Below, one piece after another: positions 1 to 11,897 of a DNA stretch of 64,000 nucleotides. The DNA lies in assembly GCA_015832175.1 (NCBI GenBank), contig WJXW01000002.1:4748502-4812501 (forward strand), written 5' to 3'. The stretch comes from Paraphaeosphaeria minitans. Taxonomy: Eukaryota; Ascomycota; Dothideomycetes; Pleosporales; Didymosphaeriaceae. The notes beneath the pieces were generated by a model. That model was not told the DNA's origin. It made no database searches and saw nothing but the letters and a program-made list of their open reading frames with translations. The translations under genes were made by a program, and so were the position numbers. Numbering within the stretch: position 1 is the first letter of the stretch; each line of letters opens with the position of its first letter.

Positions 1-927
1 GGGTTTAGTAGTAAACTTTAACTACACACTACTATTAGTATACTAAGGCTATCTACACCTTAAATAAGCTATATTTAACCCTAAGAATATAGTAGAAGGC
101 TTACTTAGCAATCTTTGTACATTACTTTAGATAGCTAAAAATAGGAAGAGTTCCTAGTTTCTCTAGGAAAACAAAGAAGTGTTCTACACTAACAGAAAAT
201 ATAATAACCCTAATTATATAAGAAGATCTAGCCTATCTAGAGGCAGATCTAACTTTAAATAGAAATCTAGATCTAACTTTAGAAGTTTAAGCTCTTATAT
301 AAAGTAGAAATGTTTTATATACTATAAGAAGGGATATTAGTTAACTAACTATCTACTAAAAGATACCTAAAAGGCAAAGAAGTAGTATATAGTATTATAC
401 GCCAACTTCTATAACTAGGACCCTACTACTATAGATATATAAGCATATATCCTTAACTTTAAAAGAGAGCTAGAGGATAAAAACTATTGCATAAAAGGAG
501 AAGAAGATAAATAAGACTAATAGAGTAATAAAAAAGAAGTATAGAAGGCTACCTTATACTTTACTTCTACTACATACCTTTATTACACAACTAGGAGACA
601 TCTTTCTATACCTACTTACTAAGACCTAGCGCTAAGCATCGTATCGCTTAATACCTCACCTTTTGTTTACGCATAGGATATATGCCTAAAAAGACCCTTA
701 TTATATAATGCAACTCTACTACTGTGCGAAAAAGTAGAGTAAGAACTAAGTAGGTTAGCTATTACTACCTATTTACATAAGAGTAGGTGTAAATAGGACC
801 CCTACTATATAGCGACACCGCACCTACCTTACAACCTATTCTAATAGAAGAAGGCTAACTGTATAGATAGAAAAGGATAAAAAAGGGAAGCGTATAATAG
901 AGATAAGCTATTATATAAAAAAAAAGT
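1..927 (+). pseudogene. 3' part of a RIP-degraded retrotransposon gag-like gene
   Basis: This stretch is a diverged copy of 2,838-3,770, in the same orientation and followed by the same LTR. Near 302-345 the frame reads K-x-K-C-F-I-Y-Y-K-K-G-Y with stop codons where Gln/Trp are expected. Reversing TpG->TpA changes gives a C-x2-C zinc-knuckle-like motif (CFxCxKxGCWS style) of the type seen in fungal LTR-element gag proteins. All interruptions are TAA or TAG. The 5' end lies outside the window. A purine tract, possibly the polypurine tract, directly precedes the LTR at 928. The gag assignment rests on the zinc knuckle and the LTR context. Confidence 0.55.
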
Positions 928-1245
928 TGCTAGTATTTATATAGTTTATTATATAAATAGCACTAAGTAAAATAGGGGCCTACCTACTTATAGGGATCTG
1001 TATAAGGACCCACTACTTAGGTTAGCGCTAAGAGGTAGAGACTTTATAAGGCCCTACCTACCTATAGGGACCCGCATAAGGATCCACTGCTTAGGTTAGC
1101 GCTAAGAGGCAGAGACTTTATAAAGCCCTTAGTGCCCCTTTGTACAATAGACTAGATATAATTAATTAAACCTACTTCTTACCCTTTGCACAATAGTATA
1201 CTATTAACCCTTAAATACTTAATTACAGATTAAGCCAAACTAACA
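928..1245 (+). repeat. LTR of gag-only element, copy 1
   Basis: About 318 bp, paralogous to 3,771-4,088 and to 6,733-6,975. The ends form an inverted repeat (TGCTAGT at the left, ACTAACA at the right), as expected for an LTR with TG...CA termini. An internal ~75-bp segment (around 985-1,125, containing GGTTAGCGCTAAGAGG) is tandemly duplicated here and in copy 2, but is single in copy 3. It sits between a gag-like remnant upstream and a complete gag-only internal region downstream, so it may serve as the 3' LTR of one unit and the 5' LTR of the next. Confidence 0.6.
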
Positions 1246-1333
1246 CTAATTAGTGGTTAATTCTAATTAACTATAAACTAGTAAAGTCTAAAGACAAAGC
1301 GCCCTATAAGCTAGATACGTAGGCTTTATATTA

Positions 1334-1675
1334 TTACCTTTACTAGAGATTAAATTTTAGATTATATAATAAGCAGAAATAAAGCGCGTACATCTATAAA
1401 GAGTTGTATAATCTAGTCTAAGCTATTCTATAGAAAAAAAAGGAGATAATACCTTTACTAGAGATTAAATTTTAGATTATATAATAAGTAGAAACAAAGC
1501 GCGCATATCTGTAAAGAGTTGTATAATCTAGTCTAAGCTATTCTATAGAAAAGAAAAGAGATAGTAAGCACATTTATAACCCTAAAAAACACGTCACATA
1601 ATTAAACTAGTGACAACTGAACGCAAACACGTTGCATAATTAAACTAGCGATAACTAAACGTAGACACGTCGCAC
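1334..1675. repeat. short tandem duplications downstream of the LTR
   Basis: A ~115-bp segment beginning TTACCTTTACTAGAGATT at about 1,334 is repeated almost exactly from about 1,449. It is followed by two and a half copies of a ~38-bp unit (ACACGT..CATAATTAAACTAG) from 1,589 to 1,675. They lie between the LTR and the gag-like frame, in the element's untranslated leader. Confidence 0.65.
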
Positions 1676-1749
1676 GACTAAGAAAGATAATAATAATATA
1701 GCCTTAAGACTAGGAGACTTCCTAGAGGAACTACAACCTAAGGACGTTA

Positions 1750-3700
1750 CGCAATAATTAATACTACCTCCTTAGTAAGAAGATAAAGTAATATAGCTTT
1801 AATAAGTAGAGGAAGTAACAAATATTAAGGCTATTACTTTAAGAGGAGAGATTGCACAAAAGTACTAGGTAGATAGAGTAGATTTATATAGCTACCTACC
1901 CCCTTCTCTAAAACAGCTAAACACTTATATAGTGTATATAATTACGCAATATTGCGCGAGTAGCTTTAAAGGTAAAGAGGTAATCTCTTCTTTTACTAAA
2001 GATTTTAACAACTAGAAAGAGAGAACTTTTAATAAGATTAGTTATATAGTAAGAAGAGAGCTTATTACTTTTCTTATAAAAGAAGGCTTTATTACTACTA
2101 ATTCTATAACAAAGGACACTTATATAAAGAAACTCTTTAAACTATTACAGCTTAACTATAAGCTATAGACTTTTTGTATAATAATGTTATAACTACAACT
2201 TAAACCGCTTTACATAATTCTAATAATATAACCTACACTATTTGTAGGCAATGTATATATATATAGAGCATAGCTAGGGCCTATCTCTATACGTGTGAGG
2301 ATAGAAACACTATATGTAAAACCACACTAGTAGTAGTAGCCTAAAATCTAGACTACTTTTGCCCAACAAACTATATTATATAAAGAGGCTAGACACTCCT
2401 AGTCTCTTTAATAACTAGGAGATTATGCTTATATCTAGCTAGACAAAATTATTCTTTTTTAGAAGGCTTAGAGTAAAGAGAATAACTACACTAGTAGGCT
2501 ATATAATATTCTAGTAGATAAGGTAAAAGTCTTTATAGAACTATGCTATAGGCTAGGTATACTATAGGACTAGTATGTAAATATCTTTCTAGGAATCCTT
2601 TCTAATCGTGCGAGCACCTACTACCTATACAATATTAGACTAGGACTTCTATAGGATAAATTGTACGATAGACTAAATAGGCACTTTAACACTAGTGTTA
2701 ATTATAATTAGTACTAGACAGACTAGACCACTCTTACCTTTAAACGCTATAAAAGGGATAATCTAGCTACTATATCGCACGAGGCCCTAGAAGTAATAAT
2801 TAATAAGCTTACCTTAGCCTAAAGGGCTCTTAGACAAGGCTTTAGTAGTAAACTATAACTACATACCACTATTATACGAGTATGCTGCGGCTATCCTAAC
2901 CTTAAATAAGCTATATTTAACCCTAAAAATATAGTAGAAGGCTTACTTAGTAACCTTTATACGTTACTCTAAGTTACTAAAGATAGGAAGAAGTTATAGT
3001 TTCTCTAAAATAGTAAAGAAGTGTACTACACTAATTAATAATATAATAATCCTAATCGTATAAGAGGATCTAGCCCTTCTAGAGGTAAATTAACTTTTAG
3101 ACTAAAAAGAAGGGGTAACTTTAGAAGTTTAAGCTCTTATATAAAATAGAAATACTTTATATGCTATAAAGAAGGATGCTAGTCTACTAATTATCTACTA
3201 AAAGATACCTAGCGAGCTAGAAGGTAATATATATTATTATACGCTAACTTCTACGAACATAAACCCTCTATTATAGATGTATAAGTATATATCTTTAACT
3301 TTAAAGGAGAGCTAGAGGAAGAAGACTATCGCACGAAAGAGGAAGAAGATAAATAAGACTAATAGAGTAATAAAAAAGAAGCACAGAAAGCTATTTTATA
3401 CCTTACTTCTACTATATACCTTTATCGCACAACTAGGAGCAATCCTTCTATACCTACTTACTAAGACCTAGCGCTAAGTATTATATTACTTAACACCCTA
3501 CCTTCTGTTTACGCATAGGACATATGCCTAGAAAGAGTCTTATTACGCGATGCGACTCTACTACTATATAAAGGGGTAGGGTAAGAACTAAGTAGGTTAG
3601 CTATTACTACCTATTTGTATAAGAGTAGGTGTAAATAGGACCTCTACTGTACAGCGACACTGCACCTATCTTATAACCTATTCTAATTAGGGAAGGCTAA
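1750..3700 (+). pseudogene. RIP-inactivated gag-like gene of an LTR retrotransposon
   Basis: A single reading frame (codons in phase with 1,881) can be followed from about 1,750 to beyond 3,490 with interruptions only by TAA/TAG. It reads, for example, LPPSLKQLNTYIVYIITQYC at 1,893 and LYDRLNRHFNTSVNYN near 2,660. At 3,144 a zinc-knuckle-like motif reads CFICYKEGC once the first Tyr (TAC) is read as a mutated Cys. No protease, integrase or reverse transcriptase frame was found before the 3' LTR at 3,771. The unit 928-4,088 therefore looks like a non-autonomous, gag-only element of ~3.16 kb. The gag family is inferred from the zinc knuckle and position. Confidence 0.55.
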
Positions 3701-3770
3701 CTGTATAGATAGAGAAGAATAGGAAAGGGAAAGTGTATAATAGACATAAGCTATTATATAAAAGAAAAGT

Positions 3771-4088
3771 TACTAGTGTCTATACAGTTTATTGTATAAA
3801 TAGCACTAAGTAAAATAGGGGCCTGCCTACCTATAGGGACCTGCACAAGGACCTACTACTTAGGTTAGCGCTAAGAGGTAGAGACTTTATAAGGCCCTAC
3901 CTACCTATAAGGACCCGCATAAGGACCCCCTACTTAGGTTAGCGCCAAGAGGTAGAGACTTTATAAGGTCCTTAGTGCCCCTTTGTACGATAGACTAGAC
4001 GTAATTAATTAAACCTACTTCTTACCCTTTACACAATAGTATACTATTAACCCTTAAATACTTAATTGCAGATTGAGTCAAACTAATA
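3771..4088 (+). repeat. LTR of gag-only element, copy 2
   Basis: Homologous along its length to 928-1,245, including the internal ~75-bp tandem duplication (about 3,823-3,965). It begins TACTAGTGT, with TG at the end mutated to TA, and ends AACTAATA. It is preceded by a purine-rich tract. It closes the 928-4,088 element on the right. Confidence 0.6.
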
Positions 4089-4689
4089 TACTTAGAGTAA
4101 AGTATTTTCTAGAAGTTTTTCTAGTCAACTAAAGACCTTTTATAGGCTAGTAGTTTTATAATATCCCTTTAGTAGGTGTCTAAGTAAAAGTAAGGTAGCT
4201 TTTATTTATTAAGCTCCTTACTCTACTCTACTCCTTTTACTTAAAAGTTATAGTCCTCTAGGAAGGTAGTAATATTAATACTACTAAAGCTTAGTATATT
4301 ACTATTATTTAGGCTTAGAGTAAACTAAGCTACGTTTCTCTTCTAGATAAAGCTTTCTTCTATTCCTATGTTTTTATCCTTAAACTGTTTTCTTTTGTCT
4401 ATATTTTCTAAAAGGTAATTATTAATACGTTAGTTCATCTAACTAGTGCTACTTTTAGTAAAGTTAGTTACATATATAGGATTATTATAAAACCTATATA
4501 ATCTATTTTATTTATTTTTTATTTTCCTTTTATTATCTACATATTTCGATACTAGTTTTCTATTAGCAATTTAGTTTTAGGTATACAGATAATAATCTCT
4601 CTTAATAGAATTCTACTACTAGTACCTTACTTTCCCTTTTGTCCTTAACTTAATTATTACTTAGACTAGAATTATTTAGCGTCTATCGT

Positions 4690-5012
4690 GTTCGCTCTTT
4701 CTAGGAGTCTAGTAGCCACTTAAAGGTCCTCTAGTCTATTACTCTTTCTACCTAATCGCTGCTTAAAATTTTATTAGTTTATTATTATTTTATTCCTAGG
4801 TAACTAATAACTACTTAAAAGTCTATATAGCTTATATTAGTACCAGATAGCTACTTAAAAGTCTATTAGTAAGTTTTTTTATTTCTAGGTAATTAGTAAC
4901 TACTTAAAAGTGTATTAATATATCTATTTAGGTAACTAATAACTACTTAAAAGTCTATTAGTCTTATTACTTTGTTCCTAGCTATCTAGTAGCCACTTAA
5001 AAGTCTACTAAA
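4690..5012. repeat. degenerate tandem repeat, six copies
   Basis: Six diverged copies of a ~45-90-bp spaced unit share the core (A)GTAACTACTTAAAAGTCTA, at about 4,708, 4,799, 4,846, 4,889, 4,933 and 4,981. Spacing is uneven and copies differ by RIP-type changes and indels. No coding frame is visible. Confidence 0.6.
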
Positions 5013-5094
5013 TAGGTTCTATTAGTTCTCTAAATACTATTCACTATAGTTCTCTATATCCTTTTAAAAGCGGCCCTATGTCCCTTACTAAAAG

Positions 5095-5335
5095 TGTAGT
5101 GTTCTTTAGTATACTTTAAGTAAGGAATATAAAAAAATAAGTTAAGTTATCCTATCTAAAATCTATTATATAAATCTAACTGCTCTAATTGTCTATTAGG
5201 TCCCTTCGTAACTTATCTAGTTAGGTGGGTAGGTTTTATCTATTTTCTAATTAGCTATCTTAAACAACAGCTAATTAGCCCTATATTTTTTTAACTTTCC
5301 ATCACAGGCCAACCTCTACACTATAGTACTTAATA
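5095..5335 (-). repeat. solo LTR, second family, copy 1
   Basis: About 240 bp, homologous to 5,509-5,742 in the same orientation and inverted relative to 6,063-6,298. In LTR orientation the termini are TGTAGTGT...ACACTACA, here with CpA/TpG changes. No internal region is attached, so it looks like a solo LTR. Confidence 0.55.
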
Positions 5336-5508
5336 GAGGCGTAGTATACCTATAATATAAATAAAAAAGGCCTCATACTTAGTATTATTACTAGATTAAA
5401 AACGATATTTAGTAGGACCCTATATAAGAATAAAATAGTAAGGTAGGCACTCTAGAATAGTAACTATAACTAGATATCGCTTATTATAGCAATATGCTAT
5501 GGTGTTAT

Positions 5509-5742
5509 AGGTGCCTTTGCCTTAAGTGAGGAATATAAAAGAATAGGTTAAGTTATTCTATCTAAAATCTATTATATAAATCTAACTACTCTAATTATCT
5601 ATTAGATCTCTTCGTGTCTTATCTAGTTAGATTGGTTGTTGTGTTTTCCCTATATTTATTCCCTAATTAGCTATCTTAAACGACAGCTAATCGGCCCTAT
5701 GTTTTCCCAACTCTCTATTGTAGGCCAACCTTTACACTACAA
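5509..5742 (-). repeat. solo LTR, second family, copy 2
   Basis: Same family and orientation as 5,095-5,335. The block shares GGAATATAAAAGAATAGG-type sequence at its left and GGCCAACCTTTACACTAC at its right. Separated from copy 1 by ~170 bp of AT-rich sequence. Confidence 0.55.
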
Positions 5743-6062
5743 TGCGTAGATAGATTCTACTTAAACCTATTACTTATATATATAGCTAGCTCTACTAATA
5801 TATAAATAACCTAGGTAAAGGATATAAGACCTCAATACTATAAGGCCTTTATTACTATATCTAAATCTAAATAGAATAATGAATAGATTAGCATAGTATA
5901 GCTTAATTAAGTATTTAACCGCCTTACTAAAAATAAGGCTAGACGCTCCTACTACCTATTACTAGTGGATAGCTATAGATTCTATATTACTATAGATCTT
6001 ATTAATTACTATAATTGTAGTAGAATTCTACTTACTATATATTTACTATATATAATATATAC

Positions 6063-6298
6063 TATAGTGTAAAGGTTGGCCTGCGATAGAAAGTTAGAGA
6101 AACATAGGGCCAATTAGCTATCGTTTAAGATAGCTAATTAGGGAACAGATAACAAATACGACCTACCTAACTAGATAAGACACGAAGGGATCTAATAGAT
6201 AATTAGAGCAGTTGGATTTGTATAATAGATTGTAGATAGGATAACTTAACTTATTCTCTTATATTCCTTACTTAAAGGCACCACGAACACTATAATAT
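6063..6298 (+). repeat. solo LTR, second family, inverted copy 3
   Basis: Reverse-complement match to the two LTRs upstream. It starts TATAGTGTAAAGGTTGGCC and ends CACGAACACTATA. These termini become TGTAGTGT and ACACTACA when TpA is read back as TpG/CpA. With the inverted copies at 5.1-5.7 kb it forms a potential foldback around 5.75-6.06 kb. Confidence 0.55.
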
Positions 6299-6732
6299 AC
6301 TATAACTTCTTAATATCTATATCTCTAAGCCTCTATTAATAACGTATTTATATAAGCTTACTATCTTTATTAATAATAGCTAAAGACTAGTAAAGATTAC
6401 TAAACGTAACTTCTTCTACCTATTTTAGAGGGCCTAGAACTATACTATAAGGTAGGGACTAATTATATAGGTATTTAAAGCTACTAGTATCTTACTACTA
6501 GATCTTACTACTATTTAATTTAGATTTAATTAATACTAATTACCTAAGCTATAATTATGTAAAAGATCTACCTTAGTTCTTAGTAATTTAGACTAGGGTA
6601 AAATAAATAGGTTACTAGATACTATAATTAATACTAGTAGTAGTAATACTATCTAGAAGCTAAGTTATATAGTATACTATATTAACACCTAGAAGCTGCT
6701 TTTAGAGTAAGAAAACTAAGAACTATAAAAGG

Positions 6733-6975
6733 CTCTATGTCTGTACAATTTATCGTACAAGTAGCACTGGGTGAAGTGGGGGCCTGCCTACCTGTAGGGA
6801 CCCGCACAAGGACCCACTACTTAGGTTAGCGCTAAGAGGCAGAGACTTTATAAAGCCCTCAGTGCCCCTTTGTACGATAGACCAGACGTAATTAATTAAA
6901 CCTACTTCTCACCCTTTGCACAATAGTATACTATTAACCCTTAAATGCTTAATTACAGATTGAGCCAAACTAACA
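6733..6975 (+). repeat. partial LTR of gag-only element, copy 3
   Basis: Homologous to the LTRs at 928 and 3,771 but with a single copy of the internal ~75-bp segment and a diverged 5' end. It keeps more CpA/TpG (for example GGGCCTGCCTACCTGTAGGG) than the other two, so it is less heavily mutated. It ends AACTAACA at 6,975. Confidence 0.5.
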
Positions 6976-7445
6976 CTCTATTAATTAAAAAAAAGCACTA
7001 AAAGCGTAGTAGGCTTTTACTTCTTAATTAACTAAATAAAAACTATAGTAAAATTATTTTCTAGTTACTGCACTACATATAGAAGGCCTATGATAATTAA
7101 TACTAAAAAGACGCTATAGAATAAGAATTATAGTTTTAAAAAAATAAGTAGGTAAAGGTGTATTAGACTAATAAAGTCTTTAAGGCAAGACTACTTTAAA
7201 AGAAATATACTACTTATAAAATTACTTATAATATGTATATAAAGTAAAGAGTTAATTGGGCTATCTAGCGCTACTTTAATTAGTAGGCCTATAAGGCACA
7301 AAAATAACCTTAACATAGTACAAAACTAGCCTATATAAGTAATATAGACGCCTTAGGGTCTCGTAATTAACCTACTAAGGATACCTAGCCTTATAGTAAG
7401 GCTGTACAGGTAGATAAGGTAGCACCTACCGTATCTACATTACAG
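6976..7445. other. AT-rich RIP-degraded remnant at the left island border
   Basis: TpA-rich sequence without a traceable long frame. Composition changes sharply to GC-balanced sequence at about 7,440-7,450 (around CAGTCGCGTAGAGGTCAG), which marks the left edge of the gene island. Confidence 0.6.
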
Positions 7446-7929
7446 TCGCGTAGAGGTCAGATTATCAGAACACTAAGCAGATATCGATAAGCTGGGTAGA
7501 TAGAAATGATCTATAGGTCCTACCAACCTCAACTCCATGAAATATCGCAATAGTATTGATTGTACGCGTCTCTATAGCCTCATGTTGATGGCTGAGGTGA
7601 TGGTGGGGCGCGGGCATGAGCTGATGGCGTGCACGAGCCGCCAAGCCACGGTACCATCTTTTGTGTCGCAACACTACCTATGATATGGGCAGTGAGCACT
7701 ACGGAAAGCTCCCAATACCGGGAGAAGTCCTCTTGCGGTGTTGTTGCGTTCTGACAGCTGGCTTTACGCATTTACTAATTCGAGGGCGGGTTTCGAAGAG
7801 AGGGTGTGGCGTGTAAGCTGCTTCGGCTGGCCAGATGCGGCTAACCAGAGTCACGTGCTGTCGCGCCAAAACTTAAGCTCCGCTACGCATGATGGCCTCA
7901 CCGCGTCTGCCATGTTTTAGCTACCCTCA

Positions 7930-9393
7930 ATGTCCCTTTTTAGACATGCTCGGCAACAAATCGACAACTTAGGACGATACCGCCATCTCAATGCTTTTGT
8001 CAACGTCGCCAACCCCGAATCAGTCCTCGCACGCGTCGCGACAGCGGCTGGTCCTTCGCCGACCGACAATGTAGATCCTCGCAGCCCAAACGGCAGGCTC
8101 GTCGCTATCAAAGACAACATATGCACAACCGATATACCTACCACGGCCGCATCCGGGATACTTAAGGACTTCCAAAGTCCGCTCGATGCGACTGTGGTGA
8201 GGAATCTGCGCGAGGCGGGTGCGATCGCGGTGGGAAAGACGAACATGGATGAGTTTGGCATGGGGTCGCACACCACACACTCGCATTTTGGAGCGACAAA
8301 ATCCCAGGTTGATGGCACGGACCGCAGCGCGGGAGGCAGCTCGGGTGGAAGCGCTGTAGCGGTTGCGACGGGCCAGTGCTGGGCGGCGTTGGGAACCGAC
8401 ACAGGCGGCTCCGTCAGGTTGCCCGCTGCCTATACTGGGACGGTCGGATTCAAGCCGAGCTATGGCTTGCTCAGCCGATGGGGAGTGATCGCATATGCAA
8501 ACTCCCTGGACACAGTCGGGATACTCGGCAATGACGTGGACAGCGTGGAAGGCGTTTTTGATATTACGAATGTACACGACCATCAAGATCCTACCTCTTT
8601 GGACCCTACAACACGTTCTTGCCTCCCAATTGAGGCGCCACCGCCCTCAAGAACGTTAAAGGTTGGAGTGCCGATGGATTACAACATCTCGACCCTCGAC
8701 CCTGTCGTGCGAAAGGCATGGTTGCGTTCACTTCAGCTCCTGCAAAAGCGCGGCCACACATTACACAAAGTGCGTCTGCCCGCGACCCAGCACGCGCTCT
8801 CCGCATACTACGTGCTCGCACCTGCGGAAGCATCGAGCAATCTAGCCAAGTATGACGGCGTCCGCTACGGATCTCGAGCGGAAGGAAAAGACGGCACACC
8901 AGAGAGTGTACTATTTGCAAAGACGCGAGGAGAAGGATTTGGCCCTGAGGTCCAGCGGAGGATTCTTCTTGGAGCATTCTCACTGAGTGCGCAGGCCATC
9001 GACAACTACTTCATCCAGGCCCAGAAAGCGAGGCGGGTGGTGCAACAGGACTTTGACAAGGTATTCGCTACGCTGAATCGTCTGAACAGCTCAGAGTACG
9101 GCAACAAAACAGAAGGCGTGGACGTCCTCTTGTGTCCCACGGCACCCACGCTAGCGCCGAGACTCTCCGAGATCCAGGACCAGAAGCCGTTACATGCATA
9201 CATGAACGACGTCTTTACAGTGCCTGCCAGTCTGGCTGGCCTCCCAGCAATCAGCGTGCCGATTCGAGTCGACCAGGCTCCCAATAGCGAAAATGCAGAA
9301 GCCACTGGGATGCAGATCATAGGGCAGTATGGCGACGATAAACTGGTGCTTGCTGTGGCCCGAGAGCTTCTGGAAGCTGCCAAAGCCGGCTGA
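7930..9393 (+). CDS. HER2: Glutamyl-tRNA(Gln) amidotransferase subunit A, mitochondrial
   Basis: Intronless gene for 487 residues, the usual length for GatA/Her2/QRSL1. This subunit hydrolyses glutamine (amidase activity) in the mitochondrial GatFAB-type complex that converts Glu-tRNA(Gln) to Gln-tRNA(Gln). The amidase-signature core is complete: catalytic Lys61 in AIKDNIC, cis-Ser137 in GGSSGGS and nucleophile Ser161 in [11 protein letters not shown]. The 24-residue Ser-Ser spacing matches bacterial GatA. Also seen are [12 protein letters not shown] (103-114) and the [20 protein letters not shown] stretch. The start at 7,930 is chosen because the protein then begins with the family's short N-terminal helix and no longer in-frame extension is needed. 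A classical mitochondrial presequence is not obvious. Other amidase-signature enzymes are possible but fit less well. Confidence 0.9.
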   Translation: MSLFRHARQQIDNLGRYRHLNAFVNVANPESVLARVATAAGPSPTDNVDPRSPNGRLVAIKDNICTTDIPTTAASGILKDFQSPLDATVVRNLREAGAIAVGKTNMDEFGMGSHTTHSHFGATKSQVDGTDRSAGGSSGGSAVAVATGQCWAALGTDTGGSVRLPAAYTGTVGFKPSYGLLSRWGVIAYANSLDTVGILGNDVDSVEGVFDITNVHDHQDPTSLDPTTRSCLPIEAPPPSRTLKVGVPMDYNISTLDPVVRKAWLRSLQLLQKRGHTLHKVRLPATQHALSAYYVLAPAEASSNLAKYDGVRYGSRAEGKDGTPESVLFAKTRGEGFGPEVQRRILLGAFSLSAQAIDNYFIQAQKARRVVQQDFDKVFATLNRLNSSEYGNKTEGVDVLLCPTAPTLAPRLSEIQDQKPLHAYMNDVFTVPASLAGLPAISVPIRVDQAPNSENAEATGMQIIGQYGDDKLVLAVARELLEAAKAG

Positions 9394-9775
9394 TTAGCCA
9401 GCCTGTACAAGAACAAATCGAATAGATACCCATGCAGAGATCTCAGACCATTCCTTTCCTCCGGGACAAGTGACCCGTAATTAAGTCTTTCGAAGAAAAC
9501 GCAAAGGTTGAAGTTGGACAGATGCAGGGTCAGCTCTCCCAAGCACGCTTTCCAACACGATTTCCGAGTGGGACGTTGCGACAGTGCAAACATGCAAAAC
9601 GACGATTTGAATTGAAGCACTACGGAATCCCAGGGACGCCACTTTCTTTTCCCTCCGCCATAACCCACGCCTCCATCTGGAATTCTTCTATTACCTGTGA
9701 TCCATCGTCCAGGATCGCAGCGCTGACGTAGTGGAAGGTGTTGCGCAGTGACGGGACGTGCGGACGGCAAGGTCC

Positions 9776-9991
9776 TTAGTGGCTGCACGAGCTGCAGCCG
9801 CAGCTATTGCAGTTGCCGTTGCAGCTGGCGCAGTTGGAGCAGGAGCTGTGAATTCCAGTCAGCATTTGTATCTCTCTGATAACCGTCCAATGTCCAGCTC
9901 CCTATGTCCCCCTCCCAACGATCTTGCTCAGGTGAAACCTTTTCCACCCAACACCAAGGATAGGACGCCACCGCACATACCAGGGAGACAT
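9776..9991 (-). CDS. Copper-metallothionein-like protein (two exons)
   Basis: A gene too short to stand out as an open frame. Exon 1 is 9,991-9,981 (ATG TCT CCC TG), followed by a 135-nt intron 9,980-9,846 (GTATGT at the donor, CTGAC branch site in TGCTGACTGG, TTCACAG acceptor). Exon 2 is 9,845-9,776, ending in TAA. The split codon TG|C restores a Cys and the product is 26 residues with 8 Cys (4, 6, 9, 12, 16, 19, 21, 24). They lie in C-x-C and C-x2-C pairs separated mostly by Ser, Asn and Gly, ending CGCSSCSH. There are no aromatic residues. This is the size and pattern of small fungal copper metallothioneins such as that of Neurospora, which has 7 Cys in about 25 residues. Expected role: binding Cu(I) in the cytosol. 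A TATA box lies ~110 bp upstream of the start. It is convergent with the amidase gene. Confidence 0.85.
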
Positions 9992-10100
9992 GATGTGTGG
10001 TTGGTAGCTGGGAAAAGCCGGGATGTGTGTGATTGGTTGGATGGTGTTGCTGAAGTGCGATGCTAAGGCTGGCGGCCATCAGGGTGCGCAACCACCACCC

Positions 10101-10108
10101 TATATATA
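10101..10108 (-). promoter_or_regulatory. TATA box of the metallothionein gene
   Basis: TATATATA about 110 bp upstream of the metallothionein ATG on the minus strand. A 14-C run lies just beyond it at 10,125-10,138, which reads as poly-G on the coding strand. No copper-factor site could be assigned by eye. Confidence 0.5.
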
Positions 10109-10139
10109 CCTGCTCGACGAGTCTCCCCCCCCCCCCCCA

Positions 10140-11890
10140 GCCACGCCACTTCGCACTTCCTCTGCAGGAGAGCTAGCGTAGGCGCTGGCGTGCAGAAGAA
10201 GCATGTGTGAGCATGCCACGCACACATGCGTGGACTTGGCCGCGTGTGGAGTGGAGGCGCGAGACGGGATCAGCATGGGCGAATGGGGTGGACTTGGGCG
10301 CGACAATACCCCGCTCTGCTGCGAAGCGTGAAGTTTGGGAGCAATCCATCGGGCGATGAGTTGGAGATGTCCGTGGTGGTGAGACCTATGGGAGTTGGAG
10401 ACGGGGCACCATTTCGCCCGGTGGGTGGAGATCAGGCCTACTCAACCCACTTGGCTTATCATGGTTCATGGGATAAGATTGTGCGGTACGTGGCCTGGAT
10501 ACGCCCGAGGTGGGCCTGCATAATGGAGAGGTAAAATTGTTGAGGTGAGCGGGGTTTGTGCTGCGTGGGTGAGCACAGCCTGGTGGGCAGGTATCGACCT
10601 CTCCAACCTCTGGGGCGAGCAGTATGATATGGCAGTGTACATCATACGGAGCGTTCGCAGCAATGCAGACAAAGGACATGTGAGTACTCGCAGTCCACAT
10701 CTCAATCGCCGGTGCACAACACCAGCAGTCGCAGGAGGACCAATGGTGGTGGCTTGGCTGAAGACCTGCATAACAGTGCATTCTTACACGTGTAAGCAGT
10801 CTCCTCATAGGACCAGTCACTAGGGTCCCAAACGCAGAAAGCGTTCCTCTCGTTCGGTGTTTTCGAGTTTAGTGCCGAATCCGAAGCTCTCGTCGGAATG
10901 CCATCCGTTTCCCTGGGCTTCGGCAGCCATGCACCACATGTCCATTGTATTGTATGCGTTCAAAATCTGCAAAATCAGCTATAAAAGTTCCAGCACGCTG
11001 CAAATACGACATTGGTATCTCGTGTACAGGCGTTAAAGAAGGGCTGCGGCACTCGCGGCTTTCTCCACTTCACAACTTAGCTCAACGTGTTTTTCTTTTG
11101 CCAGAATCCTCCGCCGGAAGGACTAAAAGGCACATGGTAAGACTTACCCGCCATATGCGGCATGGCCAGGCTCAATATCGCCCAGTGGCAGTGGTAGCAA
11201 ACTTTACCCTCACGACGTGTCACAGAGGTCTCTACTGTTTAGCAATGGCGGTGACATATCGGTTCACAGGAAATGACCGATTTGTGGCGTGTAGGGACCT
11301 TCTTGTTTGAGGTGCTGATGTACTTCTTTGAGTGGGTTCTGCGGGTGCACGTTGACCTCCTGAGACGTGTCGACCGGACACCACCTTTCCTGATCAGCGA
11401 ACATACCCAGCCCAGTGACGGGACTTGCTCTTCTCGAGTCTTTGTCAACTCGCGCGATTACCGCTGGACTGCTATCAGGTATTCGGACCAAAGGCTGCAC
11501 TTGTAGGGACGACACAAGATACCTCAACGATCCCATGTGACGCTTTGGAGATTGGACGTGGAGCTTTCACTCTACTACATGCCTCTCCTCGAAAGATCTG
11601 GACCCACAATGAAGCCGTAGACGACAACAGGATGTTGCCTAGCTTACCTTGGATTCACCTCGTCCGTCACAGACATCATACAATGCCACACATGGGCCTA
11701 TCGTATTCAATATCTCGGGATTTACTAATGTCCGGCTTACGTCATATACTTGCTTTTGATTCGAAATACGAATGAACTTTTGTCTATCGTTCCTCATTCA
11801 CCATCGTAGCATTAGCATTTGGCCTCTCCTTTCCCTACGGCCCCTCTGTATACTGCCTCAGCAATAATGGCACGTCCAGCGGCACCGGGA
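10140..11890. other. intergenic region, no supported gene
   Basis: About 1.75 kb of GC-balanced sequence between the metallothionein promoter and the 3' end of the acetylglucosamine mutase gene. Several open frames of 60-145 codons occur on both strands, but none has a recognisable domain, signal peptide or convincing splice structure, and they overlap each other. A lineage-specific or non-coding transcript cannot be excluded. Confidence 0.5.
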
Positions 11891-11897
11891 GCCCACC

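Noticed and set aside
9006..9788. 260-codon minus-strand open frame overlapping the amidase 3' end
   Set aside because: Antisense to a clearly conserved amidase sequence and to the metallothionein exon; no domain.
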